Assembly: GCA_012845835.1 (NCBI GenBank)
Contig: JABAKD010000030.1
Location: 14,045,076 to 14,109,075 of the forward strand
DNA from: Undaria pinnatifida
Taxonomy: Eukaryota; Sar; Phaeophyceae; Laminariales; Alariaceae
DNA length: 64,000 nt
Direction of reading: 5' to 3'
Both the position numbers and the translations under genes were made by a program. Of this stretch, positions 1-12,100 are shown in pieces. Numbering within the stretch: position 1 is the stretch's first letter; each line of letters starts with the position of its first letter. The notes beneath the pieces were generated by a model, which made no database searches, was not told the origin of the DNA, and saw only the letters and a program-made list of their open reading frames with translations.

Positions 1-1671
1 CTAATACCATTAATATTAGCGTTAGTTGAGTGCCGTCCTATCCCGCCACAGTTGCTGGTCTTGGCCGTTCGTGCGAAAGAGCGTGGCTGATGGGGGGAAG
101 CGAAAGCCAGGTCTGCTGCCGTGGCTGATCTGGGCGAGGGTGCACAGCATAGCAGTGCAGCCGGGCGTAGCACGTGCAAGGTCGGGCGGGGGCGACGTAT
201 ATACATCTAGATACTTATCGGTGCTGTGATCATGACATGTATGAGGGACATGAGCACGACAAAACAATGCAGACGTCGCAAGGGTATTATGCAGACGTAC
301 ATCCGTCTGTTCTGTTTTCGCACCGTACTATACCTGCGAAGTATACCTGGTACTCTGCTATAACTCATCACCTCATTGCCCAGGCAGCGGGCAGGCGCAG
401 GTGGGCCTGATACGGACTCTGCTGCCGATTTGACATTTGATTACCCATCAGCTTTCGGAGGCCGCACCACGCACGACGCATGACGAAGTGGTGATTGCGT
501 AGCGAATCCAACCGTACTAAACTGGGGACCTCCACTAAAGAGCACCGCAGTAAGGTGGAATATTTTTGCTTCGTATTGATACTTGTACCTGTGGTAGTGT
601 TTTTGTGTCGGCAAATTCGACATGCCAACGACAATATGACTAAAAAAATGCTGTGCTGCTGTACCAAGTATACCCAGATATTGAACGCCGGATGCGGGAC
701 ATAGAGCCATCGCATCGCATGCCTGGATCGCCGATAACTAAGAGCTAGGAGGCGCAGCAGTGACACTCTCATTGTCTCAACACTGTCCAACAGGCATATG
801 CTGTGACGATGGCGGCCGCGGCAACTGCACAGGGGGATGTACCTACCGTACTCGCTGTGTTTGCGAGTGAGCCAAAGTACTACAGCAGTACGCGATAGTG
901 CAACTTCACGTCGTAAACAAACCTGTTTAGTATGTAGAACTCTGTAATAAGTCACCATCAAATGCCCCGCTCAAGGAAAAGTACGACGATTTTGGGACAA
1001 CCTTGCGTGCACTGCGCACAGACTTCACAAAGGAGCACGGCTTGCATTATCACTCAAACGGATCCCCTGGCCCACAAACCTTGCAGCTTGGACGTGCGTT
1101 GCTATGGACGACCGGTTGCTGTCCTCGCCATGGAGCAGCCCAAGCACCAGGGACGTTGACACAGCGGATGGAACCCGCATATTTGACAAAGAGTGAGAGA
1201 CTTTGCAGCTTGAGAAGAAGCAGCACTCTTCACCTTGAACAAAACTTAATAATCCTTGCACGCAAATCGTTCGCCAGACGGGCAAGCGATTGCTACAAGC
1301 TCGCGGTCAGAGGCTATAACTTCGGCGTGCTTGAACTGACGCCAGTTTTCTGTGCGGGGTGCTTTCTCAGGCCCTCGTCGCTGATTGCGCACCACCGGAG
1401 TCTTCTGAAAGCGCTTTTTCTACACGTACTTGTACGTATTTGGCGTTTGGTCCGCGCTTTCTTGCGAAAGGAGCACTCTGATTGGCCGAAACTGCGGATC
1501 TTCTTCCCGCTTTGAACACGCTTTCAAAAAACATTGAAACCTACCGAAACTTCCGATGACGGGGTGCACTCGCGTCATAGTGCAGATCATAGGTTACAAC
1601 TCCTCGAGACTCGTTGTGTGCGCCACCTACACCACTGCACTCTCGATCTTGAGGCTCTTAGAATTGCAAGC
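1..1671. other. 5' flank, no gene recognised
   Basis: I see no exon with family similarity in this stretch. Open frames of up to 170 codons occur (for example 1003-1515 on +), but they have no recognisable motif, no clear splice partners, and are of a length expected by chance here. The region precedes the start codon of the ARF-like gene and must hold at least its promoter. No TATA element or initiator could be assigned with confidence. Confidence 0.4.
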
Positions 1672-2750
1672 ATGGGAAACTCATTCAAAAGAGAGGTTCA
1701 GGTTATGATAGAGGTGAGAGAGAGGGATACACATTGGCCTCGCATATATGTTGATACGCCCACCAAGTTTGATACCTCGTATGTACCAGAGGTAGCATGT
1801 TCGTGGTCCTCGCACGCATTCGGGTCCCTCTGCCTATTTGCCTCTGGTGTATGTCAGGCCTATCACCTCTACTACTGCCTCCTGAATGCTCTCTCTTCCC
1901 CCAGCTGCATCAATGCGAGTAAACGGAGGGGAGAAGCCCAGAATGGTCCTCGTGGAGTTTGCCAAAAGAACTCCTTCCTTCCCCATCGCGCTTCTATATC
2001 GCGCGAATGGTGTGCCTTCGGTGTGGGTACACGCTGCTACTCTTGTGCTCTTTATACGCGGTTGCATCGCAACGAACGCTCCGCACCCCTCATCGCGTAT
2101 TCGTAACAGTCAGTAGTATCTCGTAAGAATCCAATGTAAGAAATCGACTGAAAGAAAAGCTCTCTCCGGTGGGTTGAACCCCGAACAGAACAAAATTATT
2201 TGAGCCATAATGAAACTACACTCTGTTCAGATAGCAATCCTCAGAATAGAACCACAACACCAGACCAACCCATGCACGCCCTGCAGGCATGAGACGCGCT
2301 CCCCTACCTCTCCGCGCACAGCTTTCAAGCCTCACGTAACTGCTCCTAACTCCCCCCCCCCGCGCTCACAATCATTTGCTGACGTAGGGACTGCCGGGTT
2401 CAGGCAAGAGCTCGGCTCTCTTCCAGCTCAAAAACGGAGAGACGCTCTTGACGCCAACGCCAGGGGGGGATGGTTTCTACGTAGAAAGCGTGAGACACGC
2501 AAGAACAAGGCTGAACATCTGGGAGGTGCACAGCCCTACGGTTCGGGACAAGTGCCTGTCGACCACGAGGGCGCTGTGCTTCGTCGTGGACTGCACAGAA
2601 GATGCTGTCGGCATAGGGCAAGGTAGGAGCACCCTCGACTTTGCTTGCGGGATAACTCTGTTCGTGAGGTCATGTCAGAAAGTCATGTCGTGTGCCCTGT
2701 ATAGCGCATCACATAATCCAATTAATAGCCCCCTCGTATCTAAATTGTTT

Positions 2751-2800
<50 letters not shown>

Positions 2801-5800
2801 ATCACATCAATTCGCATAATCAAATATGTTTGTATCCCGCTAGCTTACTTCTCAGAACGTGTATTGTAGGCTGTATGATACGAGCATATGCTACTTGTAC
2901 TTTCGCCCCCTGACTAAAGGTAGTCAACAGCTAGTTGCGGAAGTGAGCGTGATACCTTCCAACGGACAAACTCAGTCTCGTACAAAATAAACACTCCAGC
3001 AGGGTACATATGATCTGGTAGAGAACAGGAGAGGCCACCACGTCACCACATGTGATGTGATATGCCATATATGGCGATCATGGTCCAAGCATCTATACGG
3101 CGGTACGTCGGACATCGTTTCCGTTTCGCGTTTTAACCTTGCAAGTACCATGGTTCCTATCTCCGTGTGGGGATGAGTTGAGAGAATGTTTCGTTTCTTC
3201 ATTTGACGGCAGCAGCATCGCGGCAATCCAACAGCCTGCGCTGATTGTGTCGCAGCTGCACACGCTGCGGTGCTTGATTCGCCCCTTGATTTGGCATGTG
3301 CCTCCTCTGGCAGAGCATGGAATATTATCTGGTAGTTATTGGTCAACACTGGTAGGATGAACGCGCCCGAAGCTGGCTGACTGCTGGTCTATCCTATGGC
3401 CTATTGTATGTGTAGTGACCTTAAAACAAGACGATTGCGGTCTTGACAACCGTCCACCAGGAAGGACATGCAGCAACACACGTATCGTCTCGCTGCGCGC
3501 GTGCCGTACATGTATGTGTCCCTGCTCTCCGCTGTTCTGGCCTCCTTATACCGCAGCGATGCGGGATGCTTCGTGTGGTGGATGCCGTAATCGTGTAATG
3601 GTCTTTCTGTTTCGACGGTTTTCCTCTCTCCAATCCCAACGGGGTAAATGATCAAGGCTCCTCTCGGGAATATTCCCGCGGTACTTTTCCCGCGGTATTT
3701 CCACGGGAATGGGAAATGGGACCGGTCCCGTGATAAATCGCAATTCCCGTCCCCATTCAAACCCTACCCAAGCAAATGACCTCTTCCCATTCCCATCCTA
3801 ATCGTACCCACGGACATCATATCCCGTTGTTCCCACCCAACCAAATCCCATGGAAAATGTTGAATTCCCGTGGCTTTTGGTTCCCACTCAACCAAGTACC
3901 GCGCACATATTCAATTCCCAATACCGTACGGGAACGCAAAACCAACTCCGATATGTATACGAGTATGTATAGTATTGAAGTACTATGTACACACAGGTAG
4001 CTGCGAGGATTGCCTCCAACCTCCAGTAGTTGGAGGCCATGAGTTCGAGTTTCTCTCTAGCTCTTTTTTTTCCCTCTCTTCTTTTTATTTCAAACGAAAA
4101 GAGAACCTTTTTTTTTGGGTGGCACACCCCCGGTGACTGCTGACGTACACATGCAAAACACAAAACACCACACAAAGCAGCACGTGTAAAGTGCTGTAGA
4201 CACACACGAGGGTTATGAGCGAGGTGGCCGAGGTCCACGATGTCGATGCTGCGGCAGTTTCTTCTGGCGCCGATTCTTCGGGATCGAGTCTACTAGCTGC
4301 CAGACAGAGAGGAGCTTCTCAGCGCTTGCGTTCCTGATTGGCAGCCTGCGCAGCTCTCTGCTACCCGGCAAGGTGGAGCGACTGATGTTCCTCCGACTCA
4401 ACAGGCTGTACATCCCAGAGGTCAAAGCCCTCGACGAGGCCGTGCGGGCCAACAAAGCGGCGGCAGCTCGATGCCAAGAGAAAGTTGCGGAAGACGAGGC
4501 GCAAGCAGCTGGCGACGATGTTGTCTTGACTCTTTAATATTGTTTTATTGTTTTTGAACTGCTGAACTGCTGTTGGCGCAGATAGTATAGCGTACGGGCG
4601 GTACTGTATCATGTGGTTTAGCTCGATATGCATGCGTGGTGTGCGTTGTCGCCGGTAATATAGTATTCTTCGTCTCGCAGATAAGTGTCGTGCCTGCGGT
4701 CTGCAAGTAATCGGATAGTGACCAAGTTATTGGGTTTTCGAGGCGTAGTCGTGGAACTATTTCGTCGGGTTTTGTCTTTTGGTTTTTGATGGCTGCGAGA
4801 CTTCGGCTGTAGTCTCTTGAACAATTTACCAATTGAACAACAAGCTTACTCGGTGGTTTCGTGTTTTTCGTGTGACACGCTGAAGAACGACTCGAAACAC
4901 ACTGCACATGGCTGTTCCCGTGCATTCCCGTGGTGGCTGGCTGGTTCCCGTTCGGGAATCCCCGTGTGGGCCAGTTCCCACACAAATATTCCCATGCATT
5001 CCTGTGGTGACTGGTTCCAATAAGAAAACTACCGTGATGGTCAATTCCCACCCAAATATTCCCGTGCATTCCCGTGGTGGCTGGTTCCCGCACGGAACGT
5101 TCCGGAAGTGAAAACCCGTTCACGAGATGAGCCTTGTAAATATTGACGTTGTACTACAGCCATGACACTGCTGGTTATGTGCTGTACAGGAAATGTGCCG
5201 CCGCACTGCCTGTATGTACTATGCACGATATGTTGTTGCGCGAGTTGAGTTTGTTGTGTTTATTGCTGCTGTTGGTAATGACAGCATACCGTCTATGCTA
5301 CGTACTCGTATAATGCATACCGGTTCGGATGAATACTGTCGTCCGCAGCACTCCATGCATCTGCATACAACTGCTGCGTGTTACGACTACTTTAGTACTG
5401 ATATTTTCTCGGGACCGCTATTCATAACGGCAGCAGCAGTTCCCTCTTGGTGTCTCGTTGATGCCACATCAGAGGACGTACATACACTGTTCACCGCTTC
5501 TCGCCTACAAGGTAAAGAAGAACGCGCGCTGGTTGTCAGATGCCCAGCCGCCAAGACTCTTTTTTGTGTCCCATCACGTACGCAACGCTCATGCCAGGTG
5601 TTGGGGGCGGTGTTTACTCTGTTACCTTCTAATATTGTGTGCGTGTGTTTGGTTGGGTGTATTGAAGTTCTCAGCAGTTTTTGGGCCGCGTTGACGAGCG
5701 GCGTGCTAAGAGCATCGCCGCAACCGACCTCCCTCCAGACTGGACGTTGCTGCTTATGCCGAAACCTTCTGCCAGGTATACGTCTATCCTCGTCTCCCAA

Positions 5801-7210
5801 GTAGGGTCGATGTCTTTCCCCCCCCCCCCCTGCTGGCGGCCTATTCAACGTACAGCGAACCAACGAACCACCCGACCGGTTGTGCGTGCAGCATCTTCGA
5901 AGCCCGGTCGTGCCGCTCAGAGCAGGCAGCGAAGCAGCGCCCGCGGTCAGGGCACTCCAAATTTGTGTCTGGCTGGCAGAACAAACCACCTTTCAGCGTC
6001 ATGCAGTAGTAGAGTGATACCGCTGTACATTTTTTCCTGCTGGCGTTAGATGCCCTTTATCGGGACATAAAGCGTACTCCTGACCCCGCTAGTAACTCCT
6101 CCTCCCCTCCCGTGCCGCCTCCCTAATTCACCATTTCTTCAGCGAAAACCGAGCTGGATACTATCCTGACCTCTGTGGCATCGGAAAACCCGCGCTCATG
6201 CTTCACGTTGCTCGTGCTCGCCAACAAGCAAGACGTCGGGGGGGCGCTGGCTCCGTCCAAGCTCGAGCGCGCGCTCGACCTGTCCACCAGGTGAGAGGTC
6301 ACTGTTGGACTAGCGAATCTCCGGCTGACCGCGATAGGAACACAAGGCGTTTTTTTTTTTGTCGCCGGTTCCGTGCTTTCTGCGGTAGACTACACCGGGT
6401 TTTGAAACCGCGACGTCGCGCTTGCGGCGTGGCCTTAGTTTAGCGTTGGCGTTAGGTTGGGTCAACGCTCTCTCTGGGTGTGTAAAAACCACTCGCCCAA
6501 AAACAAGAAGAAAAAAAAAAAAAAATGTACGTTGTCTGGAATAATTGTGTGCCACAACTGTCGAAGCGACCGCGTGTTGTGAGCGCAGCAAGCACGCGTG
6601 ATTGGACCCACAGCGTCTTTTTTACGAGTATTTGCTTTCTGCGCGCAAGCACGCGTGGTTTGACCTGGCGCGCGTTTTGGTGGCTAGGTCCGCGATGCGT
6701 TTGGCGCTGTGCTGTTGGCAACGATTTTCTGGAACGGGGATGGCGCAAGTGGGAGGAGGGTGAATCGTCACGGTGCTGAGCTGCGCCTCAACGGCCTCCA
6801 AATAAATATTTTTGTTTTTCCCGAATTGTTCTTGCGTCCTCCCAGGATGCAAGAGGGGGACGCAATCATTTACAAGCAAAGGAGTGCCACCATGGCGTAC
6901 ATATAGCAGCCCTTGCAACCATCTGCGCCCTTCCTTTATGAGGTGTGCTGTTTTTTTGTTTTTTTGTCGCATGCCCTTCTGCTTCGCGCGGTATTTCAGA
7001 CCGGATGCCGACACTTGGAGATGGGCGATCCACAGCTGCTCGGCGACGAAGGGATTAGGCTTGAAGGAGGGGATGGATTGGCTCGCCACTTCCGTGCGAA
7101 CAACGCGACCGACCTGGACCAAGCCGAAGCCGAAGCCCTTGGAGAGGACGGAGGAGGGCGGGCGAGGCAATGCGATGCCGGCAGCCTTGGGGGGGGTGCC
7201 GGTATCCTGA
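1672..7210 (+). CDS. ARF/ARL-family small GTPase, atypical switch II
   Basis: Four exons: 1672-1713, 2388-2622, 6143-6290 and 7000-7210, giving 211 aa. The phases match (0, 1, 2) and all junctions are GT-AG; the first donor is the consensus GTGAGA. The start MGNSF puts Gly at position 2, the N-myristoylation position of ARF proteins. G1 is GLPGSGKSS (residues 15-23), the switch I Thr is in PTPGG (about 38), G4 is NKQD (120-123) and G5 is CSAT (155-158). The hydrophobic strand FVVDCTED and the C-terminal GLKEGMDWL are also typical of ARF. Family members bind GTP and act at membranes in trafficking or cilia. The WDVGGQ of ARF is replaced by WEVHSP (59-64), so the catalytic Gln and both Gly residues are missing; hydrolysis may be slow or absent. 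A basic and acidic tail of about 35 residues follows the fold. The exact ARL subfamily is not assigned. The gene converges with panB. Confidence 0.86.
2746..2827 (+). repeat. (TTG)n plus TCACATTAACTCGCATAATC-like tail, copy 1
   Basis: About 17 TTG units are followed directly by a tail close to TTCTCACATTAACTCGC then ATAATCAA. The same pairing recurs in + orientation at 23792, 24316 and 38874. The array lies in intron 2 of the ARF-like gene. Confidence 0.6.
3653..5136 (+). mobile_element. Decayed hAT-type DNA transposon in ARF-like gene intron 2
   Basis: The ends are inverted repeats starting CAAGGCTC (3653) and ending GAGCCTTG (5136), matching over about 17 bp with two mismatches. They are flanked by degenerate 8-bp duplications, TAAATGAT (3645-3652) and TAAATATT (5137-5144). 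An 8-bp duplication is the hAT signature. Both subterminal zones (3660-3920 and 4905-5110) are dense in TTCCCGTG and CACGGGAA motifs, as expected for transposase-binding repeats. Inside, only the C-terminal dimerisation segment of a hAT transposase remains. The element is 1484 bp and internally deleted, so it is non-autonomous. Confidence 0.72.
4295..4537 (+). pseudogene. hAT transposase C-terminal dimerisation domain fragment
   Basis: The + frame reads SCQTERSFSALAFLIGSLRS, then LLPGKVERLMFLRLN, and runs to a TAA at 4535-4537. The pattern (Cys, TERSFSAL, then R-S and L with a helix) is the hAT C-terminal dimerisation motif. About 80 codons survive with no N-terminal BED finger or DDE catalytic core. 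The frame stays open upstream to about 4205 but is not recognisable there. It sits in the middle of the 3653-5136 element and agrees with its ends. Confidence 0.7.
5675..5775 (+). other. Exon-like segment inside ARF-like gene intron 2
   Basis: A possible acceptor (TTCTCAG before 5675) and donor (CCAG then GTATAC, after 5775) enclose an open + frame. It reads GRVDERRAKSIAATDLPPDW and then TLLLMPKPSAR. The length (101 or 98 nt) is not a multiple of three, so it cannot be a cassette exon of the ARF-like gene, whose junction here is already phase-consistent without it. It may be a fragment of a captured gene or chance. No function is assigned. Confidence 0.2.
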
Positions 7211-9153
7211 CTCTCGGCGATACCACTTTTTTTAGCTATGCTGTTGCATCTGTTCCATCCTTTAAATCAGTCACGTTATTTTGTGAGGGTTATTTGGTGA
7301 ATCGTTCACTCGTACATTACTCAAGTATATATTGCATGCATGTACATTTCTAGTAGAGGGAAAAAAGCCTATCAAGAAAAAAAACGTAGGGAGGCCTTGG
7401 AAGACAAGTGCGTGACCCTTGCGTCCGGTACATCGTTTTTTTGTTTCGGGTATGAAGAAGCCCGATGCGCGGGTGCCAGAGTCGTCATTGGAAAGGTTGA
7501 GACGGTGGGCTACGTCACGAGGACGTTTCAACACTGCTACTGATGTAGGCGCGGTTACCACGTCTTGAGTGTGTTGGAAGTTGATCATGGTATAGAGGGA
7601 TAGCGACGAAAAAAACCACGATGGCAGCATCGGCCACATGAAGACTCGGCTGTCGGGTTAGGATATGATGAATTTGTTGTTCCACCTGTACCGCAACGAG
7701 TTGACGGCACTTGCGTAGAGTGGTACTACTCTTGCTGCGGCGCATTCAATTCGCACGGTGACCGCAGTTGTGGTGTTTTCGGACGTTATATACCTGGGCC
7801 CTTACTCCAGCTGGACGAACAGCAGGGGCTTTCGGCGCGGGCGGTTGTACATACAGGTACTGCTGTCGGCACCAGCAGGTGTAACCGCGATTGATGTGTT
7901 ACAGGCAGAGCAGTGATCGGTCAAAGGCTGTTGTGATGGGATAGTCGACGCTGTCCCCCGAATGCGATTGGGGTCTGGGATGAGGCCAGTCTGGCCTCAC
8001 CCCGCACCCCTCTAGGTTGGACCGCACAAGCAACGGTTGAAATAAGTTGTCATGCCTGCGACGGCGGTATGTATTCACGTATAAATATGCACAGGAGATA
8101 GTGTTGACATCTTTCCACTCACTGCGAAAGCAGCAACTTTCTATAGTATGTCTTCGACGGGACAAACTGGAGCAAATATATGACACCCAGTGTGATTTCA
8201 TGCGCAGGTTCGTGTCCTGCCAACGGCGCCATGTATTGTAAGATCAGGGGGCTGAAAACAGAAACCGGCCACCATCTTGCAGGTCTCTCTACTAAGCAGG
8301 TTCCACGTTGGTTGCTCGCTTGTATTAGCTTGAGAAGCTCTTGTATTAATCCCACAAGCCACGGACAGAGTTGAGCGCTAAATGCGCTGCAAATCCATGA
8401 AGCAATTGCACTATCCCCTTTTCCTATACGCACATGCCTTCAAAGGCATGCGAATTTATATACCAAATCCGCATCCTGGATATTTTTCTTGTTAGGCTCC
8501 CAGGGCAAAATACCAGAACATGCCCACGCAAATTCCGCAGCCCTCTCGCCCTCCCCCCTCTCCCCCCCCCCCGACAAAAAGGACTCGCTAAAATTGTCGT
8601 ACCAACCCGGGGCCGCGCCTGCGTCGTATGTCGTTCTATACTGCTGTACGAGCAAGGTCGGTGTGAAGCCTTACCACCGCGCACAAGCAATAGCACAAAA
8701 TTGACGCAGCTGAGATATGCCCGGAAAGCAATGACAACGCCGAAAATAATGGCAACGCCCAACCCTTTCCACCGTTCAAGACTTTATCTCCTGACTATAA
8801 TCGAAGAAACTTACGTCTCTCTCTTCACATACAAAAAGTGACAATCTTGGAACAGTACCAGGTATGAAGTAAGTTAATTTCACCTCCCCACCCTATAGTA
8901 TGTCTAATGGGGTCTAAATAGTCTTCCTCGGATGTAGAACAAAATCAATTAAATAGTTTCCCCCCCCCCTCACTCTATTTCGGCATTTTGCGTTCCTATT
9001 GATGACCGCGCTCACGTTTATTACGAGTATTGCACTGCTGTCAATTGCTCCAAACCAGGCACCCATATCACATGATACCATGCCAAGTCTTGAGGCCTTG
9101 AGAAAAAAAACTTTCTCCTCGATCCCCACGACGTGTCAACTTGGTGCAGTGCA
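7211..9153. other. Convergent spacer between ARF-like gene and panB
   Basis: Only the 3' untranslated regions of the two converging genes are expected here. I see small hairpins, for example GAGGCCAGTCTGGCCTC near 7983 and GCCTTCAAAGGC near 8432, and short homopolymer runs. No open frame resembles a known family, and no poly(A) site could be placed. Confidence 0.4.
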
Positions 9154-12100
9154 CTATCGCGCTGGCGCCCCGTACGGTCCTGCCTGCCCATCATCCACAC
9201 CAATGGATTCGTACTCGTCTTGCTCCTGCAGGTTCTTTTTCTTGAGCGCCAGACGCACTTGCCGCTCTTGCTCGTCCTGTCGACGCCGAGACAAAACGAA
9301 ACCGATGTTACACAGGGGGCCCCTTGAGACCATAACCTGGTGCAACATACCAGGTCACAAGCCTTTCGCTTTGTTCTAGTCTAATCAGTTTGGACATGGG
9401 GGGGCGCATTGTTCCCGCTCATAAGTGCGCCGCATAATCACAAATACGATACGGCTGGCGCGGTTCCGTGACAGCACCATGATCAACAAGCCGGTAGTGC
9501 AAGACCGAGGCGAGGAGCTCTCCCCAATAAACGCGCCCGGGAGGCCTTTACAGCGGTGTAACGGTCAGCAAAAAAAGCGAAAACTAAAAGTCTGACGCAA
9601 GATTCGAGGGAAGGGGGGTCTCCATATATCGGCATGGCAAGGATGGGCAGGGGGTACAACTACGCCACCTCCCCGCAGTCTCGACTGGGAGAAACAGTCA
9701 TAAAATTAATGGTCGCCCACCTTTGCCAGGAGCCTTTGGAACGATTCCTCTTCGTTGGCCGACATTTTGTACGGACTGTGTTCTTCCTGGGGGAAGACGC
9801 CCTCTTCCACCTCCTGCCTGAATGTTTCCAGCCCTTGCCGTACCTGGTTCACGGTTACAGGGAAGAATGAGAGTTTGCAAGCTGCCAGGCTTTAACCTTC
9901 TACAATTGCACTTGTACAGTAACATTTGTCTCACTATAATTCCAAGTGTTGTGCCTTCGAACGCGGGTGCCGTCCTAAACGGATTAGCCCGATCCGTTCT
10001 TACTCCTGGCGTTGGCCGATCAAGGATCATCAGTTGATATATCTACTTCTAATCCCAAGTAGTTTCATACCACAAGCATGAGTTCAGTTGCGGCGGGGTT
10101 TGACACGAAAAAAATACCCTACCAGGTGACAACAACCAACACAAGGGCTCCGCACCCATGCTTCGGACAGGCTGATCTACCATGTTTTGTCTCATGTTTC
10201 GACATATGTCTACACGCTTGCAGGGTCAAGTATATGCCAAACGCGAGTAAGTGCTTAGCATGCCAAGTGTTGCAGTAGGATTAATGAAGATAACGCCACA
10301 CCAGGTACACTACAGGAGTCATGGTCAAGGTTGCAAGGTAGGGGGGGGGGTGGAGGGGTACTCGGTTTGTGCATGGCCGTAGTCGTATGACCACAGACCC
10401 TCGCATCCCTACTATGCCGGGACGGAGCACGTCGGGTTTTTACCAACCAGATAGGCATTGTTTGCACCAAGCACGAAGCGCCGTGAGGTGTTCCGCGTAC
10501 GGTAGGAGGGTCACTTCTAGGGCTACAAAGTGCGGCGTTAGTTTCAACAATCAAATCTTTGCAACCTTGACCTTTCGTGCTGAACGGTTTCACCATAGGG
10601 ATCGGCCTGTACGGGATCGTAGTGTTTTTGTTACGCGGCACCAATAAAAAATGTTCAAGCTTGTTGTTGGGCGAAGCGCAAAGCCATTGGCGCCAGCGGC
10701 CTATACTCGTTCGTGAATGTAGGATTGCCCCCCTCACCGTAGCTGCAGTCGAATGCAATGTCAAGCGTTAAATTACGCACCAAATATTTCGGAAAGAGTT
10801 ACACAACACGCACACATACATGTGTGTGTGCAGTGCCCGATAAACTAAGTGATTGCGATAGGACTCATGCAGGCTCTTTTCTCAGACTCGTTTCTGAGAT
10901 TCAGGTTATCATTTTTTTTAATGTCTCACACCCGGTTCCGTTACAGGCCTCATTGATCCAGTAAAATTTTCTAACACGTTCATTCGTGATGTTCAGTTGT
11001 CAGTCTTGTGTGTCTCATTTGCCAGTCTCCTCCTGGATGACTCTTGTGTTTCCAAGCAGCGACTGTATGATCAAGTCGTCTTGATATGGCATTTGTTTAG
11101 CCCGGCAACTTCTGCACGCAATGTTAAGTTGAACGCCACATACCGGTAGTTGGTACCGTACTGATCGCTATGAAAAGGGCAAAGACATGAAATGGTCAGA
11201 TTTTGTTTCACATACCAGGGTATCAATTGGGGCAAACTTTACGCCCAATAACGTGTGAAAATGGCCTAAACTTGGCTTCTATTCTCCGTACCTCATACAC
11301 TCGCGCATTCCTTTTTCTAGATGATCATATTCCAAGACTGCAACATCTAACACGTCCATCCCACACACACGGAGTTGTCCCCTCCGCATACTCTTCGCCT
11401 AGTGCATCGTGACTAAGTCTACGGCACAATATATTGTCCCGTGCTCCCACATCCCCTCCGCAACAACCCCCGAAGTTTGGTATCCTCCAGAGCTTTAACG
11501 AATGTCGTCTCGGTCAATGGAGCCTCCACCCTACCCAGCCAGACCCGCCGTTTAAAAGCGGTTTCGGCTGAGGTGGCCGATTCCTTTTTCCGTTATAGTT
11601 CCTGACGATTCACCTCTTTCCGGGTCTCATCCGGCTCCCCACTAGCATCTATCTCGGACACCCGGTTCAAACAGAAGTTGTCGCCCCTATCAATACCCCG
11701 CTTGGTTTCTTGACGATTCAGCCCCTCCCAACCACCGTCCGGATACCTCACTCGCCAGTACGGGTCTCTGAAGTCGTATACCACTCTCGCGAATACCGAT
11801 CTCCGGCCATGGATCCGGAAAATATGTTCGCCGGAGTGGTATACGGCTTCAGAGATCCGTACTGGCAGGTAACGTATCCGGACGGTGATCGGGAGGAGCT
11901 GAATCGACAATAAATCAAGGCGGGGGAAGCATTTGCCGACAGCTTCAGTTTGCACCGGGTGTCCGAGATAGATCTAGTGGGGAGCCGGATGAGACCCGGA
12001 AAGAGGAGACTCGTCAGGAACAAAAACGGGGAAATGAACCGGCGACCTCAGCCCAAACCGCTTTTAAACGGCGGGTCTGGCTGGGAAGGGTGGAAGCTCC

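Noticed and set aside
4001-4075. Possible tRNA around GAGTTCGAGTTTC
   Set aside because: The CCTCCAACC/GTTGGAGG hairpin is a simple stem-loop. No cloverleaf can be formed and the region is inside the hAT remnant.
5387-5989. 200-codon minus ORF in ARF-like gene intron 2
   Set aside because: No motif or splice structure, and it overlaps the exon-like segment on the opposite strand. Likely chance in GC-rich DNA.
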